NCBI RefSeq assembly: GCF_008329945.1
Contig: NZ_CP035807.1
Span: 3,100,001 to 3,164,000 of the forward strand
Length of the DNA stretch: 64,000 nt
Reading direction: 5' to 3'
Source: Thiospirochaeta perfilievii
GTDB lineage: Bacteria > Spirochaetota > Spirochaetia > DSM-2461
Below, piece after piece: positions 18,312 to 26,528 of this stretch (positions within the stretch are counted from its first letter, which is position 1; every line of letters starts with the position of its first letter). The translations under genes were made by a program, and so were the position numbers. The notes below the pieces were generated by a model. The model did not search any database and was not told where the DNA came from. It saw nothing but the letters and a program-made list of their open reading frames with translations.

Positions 18312-20293
18312 TGATAAAAAAAATTTTATTTCCAATTCTATTTTTTTTAACACTAACATCACTATTTACCCAAACAATTTATGACTATGTAGCTTTGGCA
18401 GAAGAGAGTATGTTGTATCAAAAATACTATGAAGCTGTCGAGAATTATAAAGAAGCCCTATCAATAAACTCTGCCGATATAAAGTCAAATAAAGGACTAA
18501 GTGACGCTTTTTTTATGTTAGGGGAGTATCAAGAAGCGATAATATACATTGATAAGTGTATAGAATTGAATATTAACAATATTGAGTTTTTAAACTCTAA
18601 GGCTAGAATATTAACTGCCATTGGTGATTATAATAAGGCTAAAGAGTTATATGATAGGGTTTTAGATAGAGAAATCTATAATATTAGGGCTAAAAGTGGT
18701 TTAGCAGAGTTAAGAATTGCAGAGGGAGATATAGTAGGTTCCCTCTACGACTTTGAGAAAATTCTTAAATTCTCTCCAAATAGTAGGCGTCTACTTCTCT
18801 CCCTGGTTGTTTTATATGATAGCCAGGGTAAATATGAAAACTCTAATGAGCTTATACAACAGGCTATTAGAGTATATCCTGAAGATCCTATTGTATTAGA
18901 AGCAGCTGTAAATCACTATATAAATACTAAGAGCTATAAAGGAGCCTCACTCTATATGAGTGAACTCTTAAATGTATCTAAAAGTAGTAGCATTAGACTT
19001 CTAAATGCTAAATTATTAATTTATCTAGAAGAGTTTGAAAAGGCACTTGATGAATTAACTCAGTATATGAAGATTGAAAAAAAGAATCCAGAGGCCTACT
19101 ATCTTGCAGCATTAATTTTAGATGAACTAAATCAAGATGAAAAAGCCTTATCTTTAATTAAAAGAGGAATAGACCTTAAACCAGATGATGAGATTTTTCG
19201 TTTCTATAGTGAAAAGCTAATGGGTGATATGTATATTCTAAAGGATAGCAAAAGGGATTTGTACTCTAACTGGTATTTAAATCAGGGGCTGTTATTAGAA
19301 GATAGATACTTCTATGAAAAGGCTAAAGTGTACTACCAAAGAGGAGTTGAGTTATCCCCTTTTAATAGTAGATTAAGGTATACCTATGGAAATATACTTA
19401 AGAAAATGGGGTATCGTCAGAGTTATCTAAAAGAGCTTAACTTTCTATTAAGTAGTGAGTCAAACCTTACTGAAATAGATGATGATATTGATGAGATAAT
19501 TCTTATAGAGGATAGCCTTCCTAAAAAGCCATTATATGAGAAATGGGGTGAAGAGAGATGGAATTTTGATGATTATTTTAAGGTTTCAACATTTATTAAT
19601 AACTCCACAGGGGAGGGGCACTTAAGCTCTGGAAAAATAATTAAAGATATTACAAATCGCTTCTTATCAGGGCAAAGTAAATACTTTGTTAGTGATATAT
19701 CTCTATTTTCAGGTAATCTGTCATCCGCATTTAATCAATCTCGTCAAAGTAACAGTGATTATTTTTTAATTATTAACTTTCTTGAAGGAAGTAGAACTTT
19801 CTCTTTAAATGCAAGACTTCATCTAACAAAAAGTGGTAGACAGATTAAAAGCTTTAACTACTTAAAAACTGGGAATAACAGGATATTTAACTGCTTTGAA
19901 AATTTAAGTAAGGATCTTAATGACTTTTTACCAACTATAGGATCAGTTATTGATATAAAAGGAGAGTCTGTTCTTTTAAATATCGGTTTAAATCAAAAGG
20001 TCCAATTAGATACAGAATTTCATGTAGTTAAAAAAGGTAGCTTCTTTATTATACCCGATTCACCATTTTTAGATTTTGATTTAGATAAGCATTTAGGTGT
20101 AGTTAAAATAGAGGCTGTCGGAGAAGGAATGAGCGATGGTTCTTTTACAGCAAACAATAGTTTTAACCTGTTAAATATTGGGGATAATATTCTATATCTA
20201 CCAGTAGATCAGGGTGAAAAGGTTATAGATGAGAGTTTTAAAGAGAGTATAATGGATAGTGAATTAATAGGGCAGTTATTAAAGGTTAACTAG
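18311..20293 (+). CDS. secreted TPR protein with possible FlgT-like C-terminal domain
   Basis: A 660-residue protein with a signal peptide (MIKKILFPILFFLTLTSLFTQ), followed by about ten TPR units (about 25-380; for example YYEAVENYKEALSINSADIK and DYNKAKELYDRVLDRE). After an acidic linker, residues about 405-660 form a non-TPR part. It contains a CsgG/FlgT-like segment and a stretch IGSVIDIKGESVLLNIGLNQ that resembles the FlgT C-terminal beta domain. That similarity is from memory of the pattern and is tentative. The gene is coupled to the CorC-like gene by TAATG. A role in envelope or flagellar assembly is possible but unproven. Confidence 0.72.
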   Translation: MIKKILFPILFFLTLTSLFTQTIYDYVALAEESMLYQKYYEAVENYKEALSINSADIKSNKGLSDAFFMLGEYQEAIIYIDKCIELNINNIEFLNSKARILTAIGDYNKAKELYDRVLDREIYNIRAKSGLAELRIAEGDIVGSLYDFEKILKFSPNSRRLLLSLVVLYDSQGKYENSNELIQQAIRVYPEDPIVLEAAVNHYINTKSYKGASLYMSELLNVSKSSSIRLLNAKLLIYLEEFEKALDELTQYMKIEKKNPEAYYLAALILDELNQDEKALSLIKRGIDLKPDDEIFRFYSEKLMGDMYILKDSKRDLYSNWYLNQGLLLEDRYFYEKAKVYYQRGVELSPFNSRLRYTYGNILKKMGYRQSYLKELNFLLSSESNLTEIDDDIDEIILIEDSLPKKPLYEKWGEERWNFDDYFKVSTFINNSTGEGHLSSGKIIKDITNRFLSGQSKYFVSDISLFSGNLSSAFNQSRQSNSDYFLIINFLEGSRTFSLNARLHLTKSGRQIKSFNYLKTGNNRIFNCFENLSKDLNDFLPTIGSVIDIKGESVLLNIGLNQKVQLDTEFHVVKKGSFFIIPDSPFLDFDLDKHLGVVKIEAVGEGMSDGSFTANNSFNLLNIGDNILYLPVDQGEKVIDESFKESIMDSELIGQLLKVN

Positions 20294-20315
20294 ATAATTG
20301 TATTACTGCTTTTTA

Positions 20316-20344
20316 TTGACATTAAAGTCCTAATTTCTTAAAAT
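20316..20344 (+). promoter_or_regulatory. strong sigma-70 promoter for pgk-tpiA-secG
   Basis: TTGACA at 20316-20321 and TAAAAT at 20339-20344 are spaced by exactly 17 bases. The implied start near 20351 leaves a 5' leader of about 135 bases before pgk. The leader is AT-rich with no hairpin that I can see. Confidence 0.75.
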
Positions 20345-20486
20345 GCTAATGTATAAATAATTAATGAATAATGGAGGGTAATTATCATAATAATCAACTA
20401 TCTATCTATCAAATACTCTCGCATAAAAAATATAAATACTTTTTCAATTAAGCAAAAAAATATTACATATATATAAGGAGATAAGG

Positions 20487-21668
20487 ATGAGCCTTACTAC
20501 TGTTAAAGATTTAGATTTAACTAATAAGCGTGTTCTAGTTCGAGTGGACTTTAACGTTCCTCTAAAAGAAGGAAAAATTACAGATGATACAAGAATGGTA
20601 AGGGCATTACCTACTCTAAAATACATTTTAGAGCAGGATGGAGCTTCTCTTGTTGTTATGAGTCACCTAGGTAGACCATCAGAAGAGAGAGAGCCTCAGT
20701 ATAGCTTAAGCCAATTAAAAGATCATTTAGCTAAATTAACAGGTACAAATGTAATTATGGCACCAGACTGTGTTGGTAGTGAAGTTGAGTTATTAGCTAA
20801 AGATTTAAAAGCAGGAGAGATCTTACTTTTAGAGAATACTCGATACCATAAAGCGGAAAAGAAAAATGACGAGGCATTTGCAAAACAGTTAGCAGCTTTA
20901 GCCGATGTTTATGTAAATGACGCTTTTGGTACAGCTCATAGAGCCCATGCGTCAACAGAGGGTGTTACTAAATTTATACCTTCATGTGCTGGTTTTTTAA
21001 TGGAGACTGAGTGTAACTTTTTTGATAAAGTATTAATTGCTCCTGAGAAACCATTTGTTGCAATAATTGGTGGAGCTAAAGTATCATCAAAAATTACTGT
21101 ATTAGAGTCTATGCTCGATAAGTGTTCTACATTTGTTATTGGTGGTGGTATGGCATATACTTTTATGAAAGTAAAAGGTTATGAGATTGGTAAATCAATG
21201 TTTGAAGAGGATTTCCTAGATACAGCTAAGAAGTTTTTAGATGATGCAGAGAAAGCTGGGGTTGAGGTTATACTACCATTAGACCATGTTTGTGCTGCTG
21301 AGTTTGGTGAAAATGCTTCTCCTGTAGCTGTTGATGACATTAATATTCCATCTGACCTAATGGCTTTAGATGTAGGTCCTAAAACTTCAGAGTTAGTAAA
21401 AGAGAGAGTTTTAGCTGCTAAGATGATTGTCTGGAACGGTCCAATGGGTGTTTTTGAGTTTGATAACTTTGCTAAAGGAACAAAAGATGTTGCCTCATTT
21501 GTTGCACAGTGTAAGGGTGTAACTGTTGTTGGTGGTGGTGATTCTGTTGCTGCTGTAAACAAATTTGGTTTTGCTGATCAAATAGATCATGTATCAACTG
21601 GTGGTGGAGCTTCCCTTGAATATTTAGAAGGTAAAGTTTTACCAGGTGTTGTAGCACTTAGAAAATAA
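20487..21668 (+). CDS. pgk: phosphoglycerate kinase
   Basis: Glycolytic enzyme that makes ATP from 1,3-bisphosphoglycerate and ADP. The 393-residue protein is standard. It begins with the family motif KRVLVRVDFNVPLKEGKITD, continues with VMSHLGRPSEER, and ends with the nucleotide-binding GGGDSVAAVNKFG and STGGGASLEYLEGK. A strong Shine-Dalgarno (AAGGAG) precedes ATG. It heads a pgk-tpiA-secG unit under a near-consensus promoter, and codon use looks like that of a highly expressed gene. Another weak hairpin separates it from tpiA. Confidence 0.98.
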   Translation: MSLTTVKDLDLTNKRVLVRVDFNVPLKEGKITDDTRMVRALPTLKYILEQDGASLVVMSHLGRPSEEREPQYSLSQLKDHLAKLTGTNVIMAPDCVGSEVELLAKDLKAGEILLLENTRYHKAEKKNDEAFAKQLAALADVYVNDAFGTAHRAHASTEGVTKFIPSCAGFLMETECNFFDKVLIAPEKPFVAIIGGAKVSSKITVLESMLDKCSTFVIGGGMAYTFMKVKGYEIGKSMFEEDFLDTAKKFLDDAEKAGVEVILPLDHVCAAEFGENASPVAVDDINIPSDLMALDVGPKTSELVKERVLAAKMIVWNGPMGVFEFDNFAKGTKDVASFVAQCKGVTVVGGGDSVAAVNKFGFADQIDHVSTGGGASLEYLEGKVLPGVVALRK

Positions 21669-21674
21669 TTTGCT

Positions 21675-21700
21675 AGCTAGGGGAGACTCTAGCTTTTATT
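21675..21700 (+). terminator. weak hairpin between pgk and tpiA
   Basis: AGCTAG and CTAGCT form a 6-bp stem with an 8-base loop, followed by TTTATT. It could be a partial terminator or a processing hairpin that lowers tpiA relative to pgk. The T-tract is poor, so full termination is unlikely. Confidence 0.4.
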
Positions 21701-21728
21701 AACATTAACATATTATATAGGAATTAAA

Positions 21729-22481
21729 ATGAGAAAAACATTTATTGCAGGAAACTGGAAAATGAATAAGACTCCTTCAGAAGCTGTAGCTTTTGCAAAG
21801 GAACTAGTAGTATCTTTAAAGGATTCAGATACAAAATTAATGATTGCTCCATCTATGACAGCAATCTCACAGGTTGCTGATGTAATTAAAGGATCTAATA
21901 TTATATTAGGTGCTCAAAACATGGCATCTGTAGAATCAGGAGCTAGAACAGGTGAAACTTCTGTATTAATGTTAAAAGATTTAGGTGTTGAAGCTGTTAT
22001 TTTAGGTCACTCAGAGAGAAGATCTATTTACGGTGAGTCAGATGTTTTAATCAATGAAAAAATTAAGTTAGCACTTTCCCACAACTTAGAAGTACTATTT
22101 TGTATTGGTGAGACTTTAGAAGAGAGAGAGGCTGGTAAAGCTGAAGAAGTTTGTTTTTCTCAAACTGAATTAGGACTTAAAGGTATCTCTGCAGAGGAAA
22201 TGAAAAATATTGTAATTGCTTACGAACCTGTATGGGCAATTGGAACTGGTAAAACAGCTTCACCTGAGGATGCCCAGGCTATTCATAAGGCTATTAGAGG
22301 CAAAATTGAAGAACTTTATTCAAAAGAAGTTGCAGAAAAGGTAATTATCCAGTATGGTGGATCTGTTAAGCCTGGAAATGTTAAAGAATTAATGGCTCAG
22401 CCAGATATAGACGGTGGTCTTATTGGCGGTGCAGCTTTAGACACTGATTCATTCACAGCTTTAGCAAATTACAATAAATAA
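21729..22481 (+). CDS. tpiA: triosephosphate isomerase
   Basis: Interconverts dihydroxyacetone phosphate and glyceraldehyde 3-phosphate. The 250-residue TIM barrel carries all catalytic motifs: AGNWKMNK (Lys), ILGHSERR (His) and AYEPVWAIGTGK (Glu). The phosphate-binding QYGGSVKPGN and GLIGGAALD are also present. It lies 60 bases after pgk on the same strand, with secG 23 bases downstream, so pgk-tpiA-secG forms an operon as in several spirochaetes. The start is ATG, with AGGA a few bases upstream. Confidence 0.98.
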   Translation: MRKTFIAGNWKMNKTPSEAVAFAKELVVSLKDSDTKLMIAPSMTAISQVADVIKGSNIILGAQNMASVESGARTGETSVLMLKDLGVEAVILGHSERRSIYGESDVLINEKIKLALSHNLEVLFCIGETLEEREAGKAEEVCFSQTELGLKGISAEEMKNIVIAYEPVWAIGTGKTASPEDAQAIHKAIRGKIEELYSKEVAEKVIIQYGGSVKPGNVKELMAQPDIDGGLIGGAALDTDSFTALANYNK

Positions 22482-22504
22482 AATATCTTAGACTGGAGAA
22501 TGAA

Positions 22505-22864
22505 ATGGAATTTGTTTCAACTCTGCTATTAGTACTGTTTATAATTGTAGCAGTTTTATTAGTGGCATTAGTATTATTACAGGATGATCAAGGTGAAGGC
22601 CTTGGTAGTATGTTTGGTGGAAATAGTTCATCACCTTTTGGTGCAAAATCTGGAAATGTTTTAGTAAAAACTACAACTGTTCTAGGTATACTATTCTTTG
22701 TTTCTTCCCTTGGTTTAGCATGGGTTTCAAGAACACAAAGTGATGATGACATTCTTAAAGCAGCTGTTAAAGCAGAAATAGAGAGTGTTGAAGGTAGCGA
22801 TTGGTGGGAAGAACCAGCTACTGAGACAGAAACGGACACTGTAACTGATACTGTAAATGAATAA
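22505..22864 (+). CDS. secG: preprotein translocase subunit SecG
   Basis: Small inner-membrane subunit that assists SecYE/SecA protein export. It has two hydrophobic helices: about residues 2-25 (FVSTLLLVLFIIVAVLLVAL) and about 52-75. The loop LLQDDQGEGLGSMFGGNSSSPFG is the SecG hallmark (normally QxGKGxGLGxxFGG). The 119-residue length includes an acidic Thr-rich C-terminal tail that is longer than usual. It ends the pgk-tpiA-secG unit; a strong terminator follows 6 bases after the stop. Confidence 0.93.
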   Translation: MEFVSTLLLVLFIIVAVLLVALVLLQDDQGEGLGSMFGGNSSSPFGAKSGNVLVKTTTVLGILFFVSSLGLAWVSRTQSDDDILKAAVKAEIESVEGSDWWEEPATETETDTVTDTVNE

Positions 22865-22870
22865 TAGATA

Positions 22871-22891
22871 GGGGGTTCGACCCCCTTTTTA
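22871..22891 (+). terminator. rho-independent terminator after secG
   Basis: GGGGG-TTCGA-CCCCC is followed by TTTTT. It is a compact GC-rich stem in AT-rich surroundings, directly after secG. Confidence 0.9.
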
Positions 22892-22907
22892 TTTATAAGG
22901 ATTGTTC

Positions 22908-23318
22908 ATGAGAATTTGTATAGCATATAGCTCTACTAAAAATAAAAAAATTGAAGATTACGCTAGGTCATTAGCTAAAGGTATTGAAGATAAAAACAGT
23001 GCTGTTATTGATCTAATTAATATAGATAAAGAGAGTGATAAAAGACTAACAGGTTATAATTATATAATAATTGGTAGCAGTAAATCCTCTTTTTTCGGTT
23101 CTAAAGTTGATAAACCGATATTACATTTTTTAAAGAACTGCGGTTTTATTACTGGTAAACATACTTTTGTTTATACTACAAGTGGTTTTGGATCTCATAA
23201 ATATTTAGCATCATTTATGAAAGCAGTTGAAAGTGAAGGCGTATTGTTAAAGAATTCAGCAACAATTAGTTCCAATGATGAAGCTAGAGTAATTGGAAGT
23301 AAGTTACACATAAAATAA
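22908..23318 (+). CDS. flavodoxin-like domain protein
   Basis: A 136-residue protein with a flavodoxin-like fold. The N-terminal strand and FMN-loop-like segment RICIAYSSTKNKKIEDYA matches the flavodoxin P-loop position. The strand YIIIGSSKSSFFG and TFVYTTSGFGSHKY correspond to the 50s and 90s loops. It may be a redox protein or a flavodoxin-like regulator; FMN binding is unproven. I chose ATG 22908 because AAGGA lies 6 bases upstream. The TTG two codons earlier abuts the Shine-Dalgarno. Its stop codon overlaps an ATG of the downstream region, and the isomerase gene follows. Confidence 0.72.
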   Translation: MRICIAYSSTKNKKIEDYARSLAKGIEDKNSAVIDLINIDKESDKRLTGYNYIIIGSSKSSFFGSKVDKPILHFLKNCGFITGKHTFVYTTSGFGSHKYLASFMKAVESEGVLLKNSATISSNDEARVIGSKLHIK

Positions 23319-23329
23319 TGGAGTTTACA

Positions 23330-24367
23330 ATGAAAAAAATATTTTTAATAGTTTTAAGTGTATTATCACTTACCATAGCATCAGGGCAGAGTGTTTTTGA
23401 TACAGTTGTTGCTCAGGTTAAATTAACCAAAACAGAACTAATTAAGTTAAGTTATGTTGAAGAAAAATTAGATGCGGCTGAGAAACAGGTCGGACGGCCA
23501 TTTACAGTTGAAGAGAAAGATTTTATTTTAGACTCAATTATAAATAATGAAATTATAAAACAAGCTGCAGCTAGAGATGGAATTAATGTAACTGAAGATA
23601 TGATTCTAAATATGTTACGTCAACAAGCTGGAGGAAATGCCTCAGACCAGCAGATTAAGGACGCAGTTGTTGCCCAATACAAAAGTTCATGGGAAGATGT
23701 TTCAAAAGCTTTAATTGAGCAGTTATCTTTACAAGAGTATATAAAAATAGCTGGAGCTGAAGAGTTAAAGAAGTACGCTGTACCACCAACCCAAGAAGAG
23801 ATAGTTGAGTTTTATAACAATAATAAAACAAAATTTGTGAATCCTGATATGGTTAGAGTAAATCATATTTTCTTTTCAACCCAGGGTAAGGATGATAAAG
23901 GAGTTCAAGAAGCTAAAAAGAAAGCTGATGATGCTTTATTATTAATAAAAAAAGGTTCTAAAACATTTGACGAGTTAGTACAAGAAGTTAGTGAAGATAG
24001 AAACTCAGCTTTAAATGGTGGAGAACTAGGTTTTATTGCTAGGGATGATGCAAATACTGTACAGTTATTAGGTACAGAGTTTATTAATACTGTTTTTAAC
24101 CTTCCTATGGATAAAATACATGGTGTATATAAATCTAATTCTGGTTATCATATTGTTGAAATTACCGAGAAAAGATCAGCTAGATTGTTAAAGCTTACAG
24201 ATCCAATAAATCCATCTACTCCTGCAACAGTTGCCCAGTATATTCAGCAGAGTCTAGGTCAACAGAAATCAACTCAAGCCTTTGCTCAAGTTACAGAGAT
24301 CGTTATTCAACGATTAAGAAAAGAAGCTGTAATTAAAGTTATGGATAAAAGTATCCCTTGGAAATAA
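23330..24367 (+). CDS. periplasmic parvulin-type peptidyl-prolyl isomerase (SurA/PrsA-like)
   Basis: Exported foldase of about 345 residues. It has a signal peptide (MKKIFLIVLSVLSLTIASGQS), a SurA-like N-terminal helical chaperone part (about 20-150) and one parvulin domain (about 170-280). The parvulin domain shows VRVNHIFFST, SEDRNSALNGGELGFI and GVYKSNSGYHIVEI. The C-terminal helix returns to the chaperone fold. It probably assists outer-membrane protein folding in the periplasm, such as LptD. ATG 23330 is supported by GGAG six bases upstream; the upstream in-frame ATG at 23318 overlaps the previous stop. Confidence 0.88.
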   Translation: MKKIFLIVLSVLSLTIASGQSVFDTVVAQVKLTKTELIKLSYVEEKLDAAEKQVGRPFTVEEKDFILDSIINNEIIKQAAARDGINVTEDMILNMLRQQAGGNASDQQIKDAVVAQYKSSWEDVSKALIEQLSLQEYIKIAGAEELKKYAVPPTQEEIVEFYNNNKTKFVNPDMVRVNHIFFSTQGKDDKGVQEAKKKADDALLLIKKGSKTFDELVQEVSEDRNSALNGGELGFIARDDANTVQLLGTEFINTVFNLPMDKIHGVYKSNSGYHIVEITEKRSARLLKLTDPINPSTPATVAQYIQQSLGQQKSTQAFAQVTEIVIQRLRKEAVIKVMDKSIPWK

Positions 24368-24370
24368 TCT

Positions 24371-24748
24371 GTGGAACCCCGGCATAAGGGCAGAGAGCTT
24401 GCCTTTAAAGCACTATATAGTTGGGAATTAAATAAATCCACAATTTTTGCCGATATAACCAATATAGATAATGAATCTTCACCCTTTGGTGAAGATTTGT
24501 TTACAGGTGTTATTGGTAATATTGAATATATCGATCAAATATTAAGTAAAAACTTAGTTAATTGGCATATAAATAGAATAAATAAAATAGATTTATCTAT
24601 TCTAAGACTAAGTATCTACTCTTTAATATTTTTAAAAGATATTCCTAAAGTTATTACTATTAACGAAGCGATAAATATATCAAAGGATTATGGTACAGAT
24701 CAATCATATAAATTTGTAAACGGTATTTTAGATTCAATAAATATTTAA
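24371..24748 (+). CDS. nusB: transcription antitermination factor NusB
   Basis: A 125-residue helical protein that binds boxA RNA with NusE (S10) during rRNA antitermination. The N-terminal RHKGRELAFKALYSWEL and C-terminal VITINEAINISKDYG and FVNGILDSI are characteristic. The start is GTG 24371, 3 bases after the isomerase stop, without a clear Shine-Dalgarno. Translation is therefore probably coupled to the upstream gene. The downstream TPR gene begins 14 bases later. Confidence 0.92.
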   Translation: MEPRHKGRELAFKALYSWELNKSTIFADITNIDNESSPFGEDLFTGVIGNIEYIDQILSKNLVNWHINRINKIDLSILRLSIYSLIFLKDIPKVITINEAINISKDYGTDQSYKFVNGILDSINI

Positions 24749-24762
24749 TTAGGAGTATTAAA

Positions 24763-26526
24763 ATTAAGATCAAAAAAAATCTTTTAATAACTGCAGTAAC
24801 TCTTTTTATATTGTCACTACTATTTTTAAGTGGTTATCTCTATCTAAGTTTTAAAAATAAAAACAGTATCGAGTCCCAAATTATAGTTATAGACTCAAAT
24901 ATTGAGAGTGGTAAATTAGATAAGGCAATAAAGTTACTATCTAAAGCTAGTAAAAATGTACCAGATAGATATAGTAGTTATAGACTACTTAAACGTTCAA
25001 TTAATATTGCTGAATCAACTTCTAACTACAAAGTTTTTTTAGATGTTGCTTTTAACATTGTTAATACCTTTCCCGGAAATGAGGACCTACAGGCCTATTA
25101 TGTAATGTCTCTACTTAAAGTAGGAGAGTATGATAAAGCTAAAGAAGTCGCCCTTGATCAATTAACCTCGTCAGAATTTAAACCTCTATTAGCACAGACT
25201 ATACTTTTTAGTGATAATAAGTCCCAAACCGATAAAGATATTATACACTATATGGAGGGGCGTTTAGATCCATCATTTTTTGAATACTTAGCATCCCTTT
25301 TAAATGATACTTCCCTATATATAAATTCTGCACTTTTATGGGCAAAAAATGGAGAACTAGAGAAGGCTTATAGTTTAGTTTCAAATTTAAATAGTAAAAA
25401 TATAGAAGAGTTAATATCTCTTTTAGCCTATGATACAGGAAGAAGAAGTGAAGCTCTACTACGTCTATTAGAGTTACCTAAGAGTGACTCTATAAAATAT
25501 ACAAACATCCTCTTGATTGCGGATTTATTATACTTAAAAGATAACTATCCACGAAGTCGTTTTTACTATGAAAAGGCTTTGGAGTTAGATGTTATTGATG
25601 CAAAACCATTTATCAATATTACATCCATATATAGAAAGTTAGATGACATTAAACAAGCAATAACCTTTGTAGATAGAGGTGTTTCCCTTTTTAATAAAAA
25701 GATACGAGAAAAGATTTCCTCTATTGATGAACTTAAAGAGAGTAGTAAGTCATTAAGTGATCCAAATGAGATTAAGCTCTCTAAAACTTTACTACTCCAA
25801 AATCAAGATGATCTAACAAAATTAGAGTTTGAGTATAAAAAACTAGTTTTATTATCCTATCATCTATATAAAGAGGTTAACTCTACTAGTGCAATAAAAA
25901 TATTAGAGGATTATAGAGAGTTATTTCCAAATGATGTAAAAATACAATTACTCTATTTAAGAGAAAATAATAGAACCATTGATCCAGCAATTTATCAGGC
26001 CAGATTATGGAGTTTACTAAATAGTGATAAAAATAGTAAAGAGGTTTCAGAATTTCTTGTTTGGTACTATTTGGGTATTAATGATTTTGATAATATCAAT
26101 CTAATTTTAGAGAGAAGCGAAAATAGATATCCTAATCAGAGCTGGACAAAATATTATAGAGGAATATTAGAAGGTCTACATGGTAACTATAAAGAAGGTA
26201 TAAAACTATTAAGCAGTAGAGATATAGATGTTGATGAGTGGGAGTTGCTCTTTAATAGAGGTATTTTAGAGATGGGACAGAAAAACTACTCAAATGCAAT
26301 GGAACTTTTTAATAAGAGTATTATAGCGATTAACCAGAAGGCCTATTTAAAAAATAGAGATGTCTATCTATCTAAAATTAAGACCAAAATTGCAATTGTT
26401 CTTATAACTCTAAACGAAGTTGATGAAGCTATTAGGGTTCTTAATAGCGCAATAGAGTTAGATCCAAACAATTATACCAGTGACCTTTTAAAGTCCATAA
26501 ATATAGATCTTAAGGAGAGTAAATAG
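24763..26526 (+). CDS. membrane-anchored TPR protein, apparent ATT start
   Basis: About 587 residues: an N-terminal membrane anchor followed by many TPR-like repeats, for example ESGKLDKAIKLLSKAS, GEYDKAKEVALDQL and KNYSNAMELFNKSI near the end. The nearest conventional start (TTG 24811) lies inside the membrane helix and has no Shine-Dalgarno. The in-frame ATT at 24763 follows AGGAG (24751-24755) by 7 bases. It gives a positively charged lead (KIKKN) before the helix LLITAVTLFILSLLFLSGYL. ATT initiation is rare, known for infC in E. coli. The gene sits between nusB and the HtrA protease; its function is unknown. Confidence 0.7.
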   Translation: MKIKKNLLITAVTLFILSLLFLSGYLYLSFKNKNSIESQIIVIDSNIESGKLDKAIKLLSKASKNVPDRYSSYRLLKRSINIAESTSNYKVFLDVAFNIVNTFPGNEDLQAYYVMSLLKVGEYDKAKEVALDQLTSSEFKPLLAQTILFSDNKSQTDKDIIHYMEGRLDPSFFEYLASLLNDTSLYINSALLWAKNGELEKAYSLVSNLNSKNIEELISLLAYDTGRRSEALLRLLELPKSDSIKYTNILLIADLLYLKDNYPRSRFYYEKALELDVIDAKPFINITSIYRKLDDIKQAITFVDRGVSLFNKKIREKISSIDELKESSKSLSDPNEIKLSKTLLLQNQDDLTKLEFEYKKLVLLSYHLYKEVNSTSAIKILEDYRELFPNDVKIQLLYLRENNRTIDPAIYQARLWSLLNSDKNSKEVSEFLVWYYLGINDFDNINLILERSENRYPNQSWTKYYRGILEGLHGNYKEGIKLLSSRDIDVDEWELLFNRGILEMGQKNYSNAMELFNKSIIAINQKAYLKNRDVYLSKIKTKIAIVLITLNEVDEAIRVLNSAIELDPNNYTSDLLKSINIDLKESK

Positions 26527-26528
26527 AT

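Noticed and set aside
20372-20452. Possible 26-codon leader ORF between the pgk promoter and pgk
   Set aside because: It has no Shine-Dalgarno before its ATG and no amino-acid bias suggesting attenuation. A GGAGGG follows its start rather than preceding it.
21179-21562. 127-codon antisense open frame in pgk
   Set aside because: Shadow of a highly conserved gene, with no ribosome-binding site and no recognisable protein.
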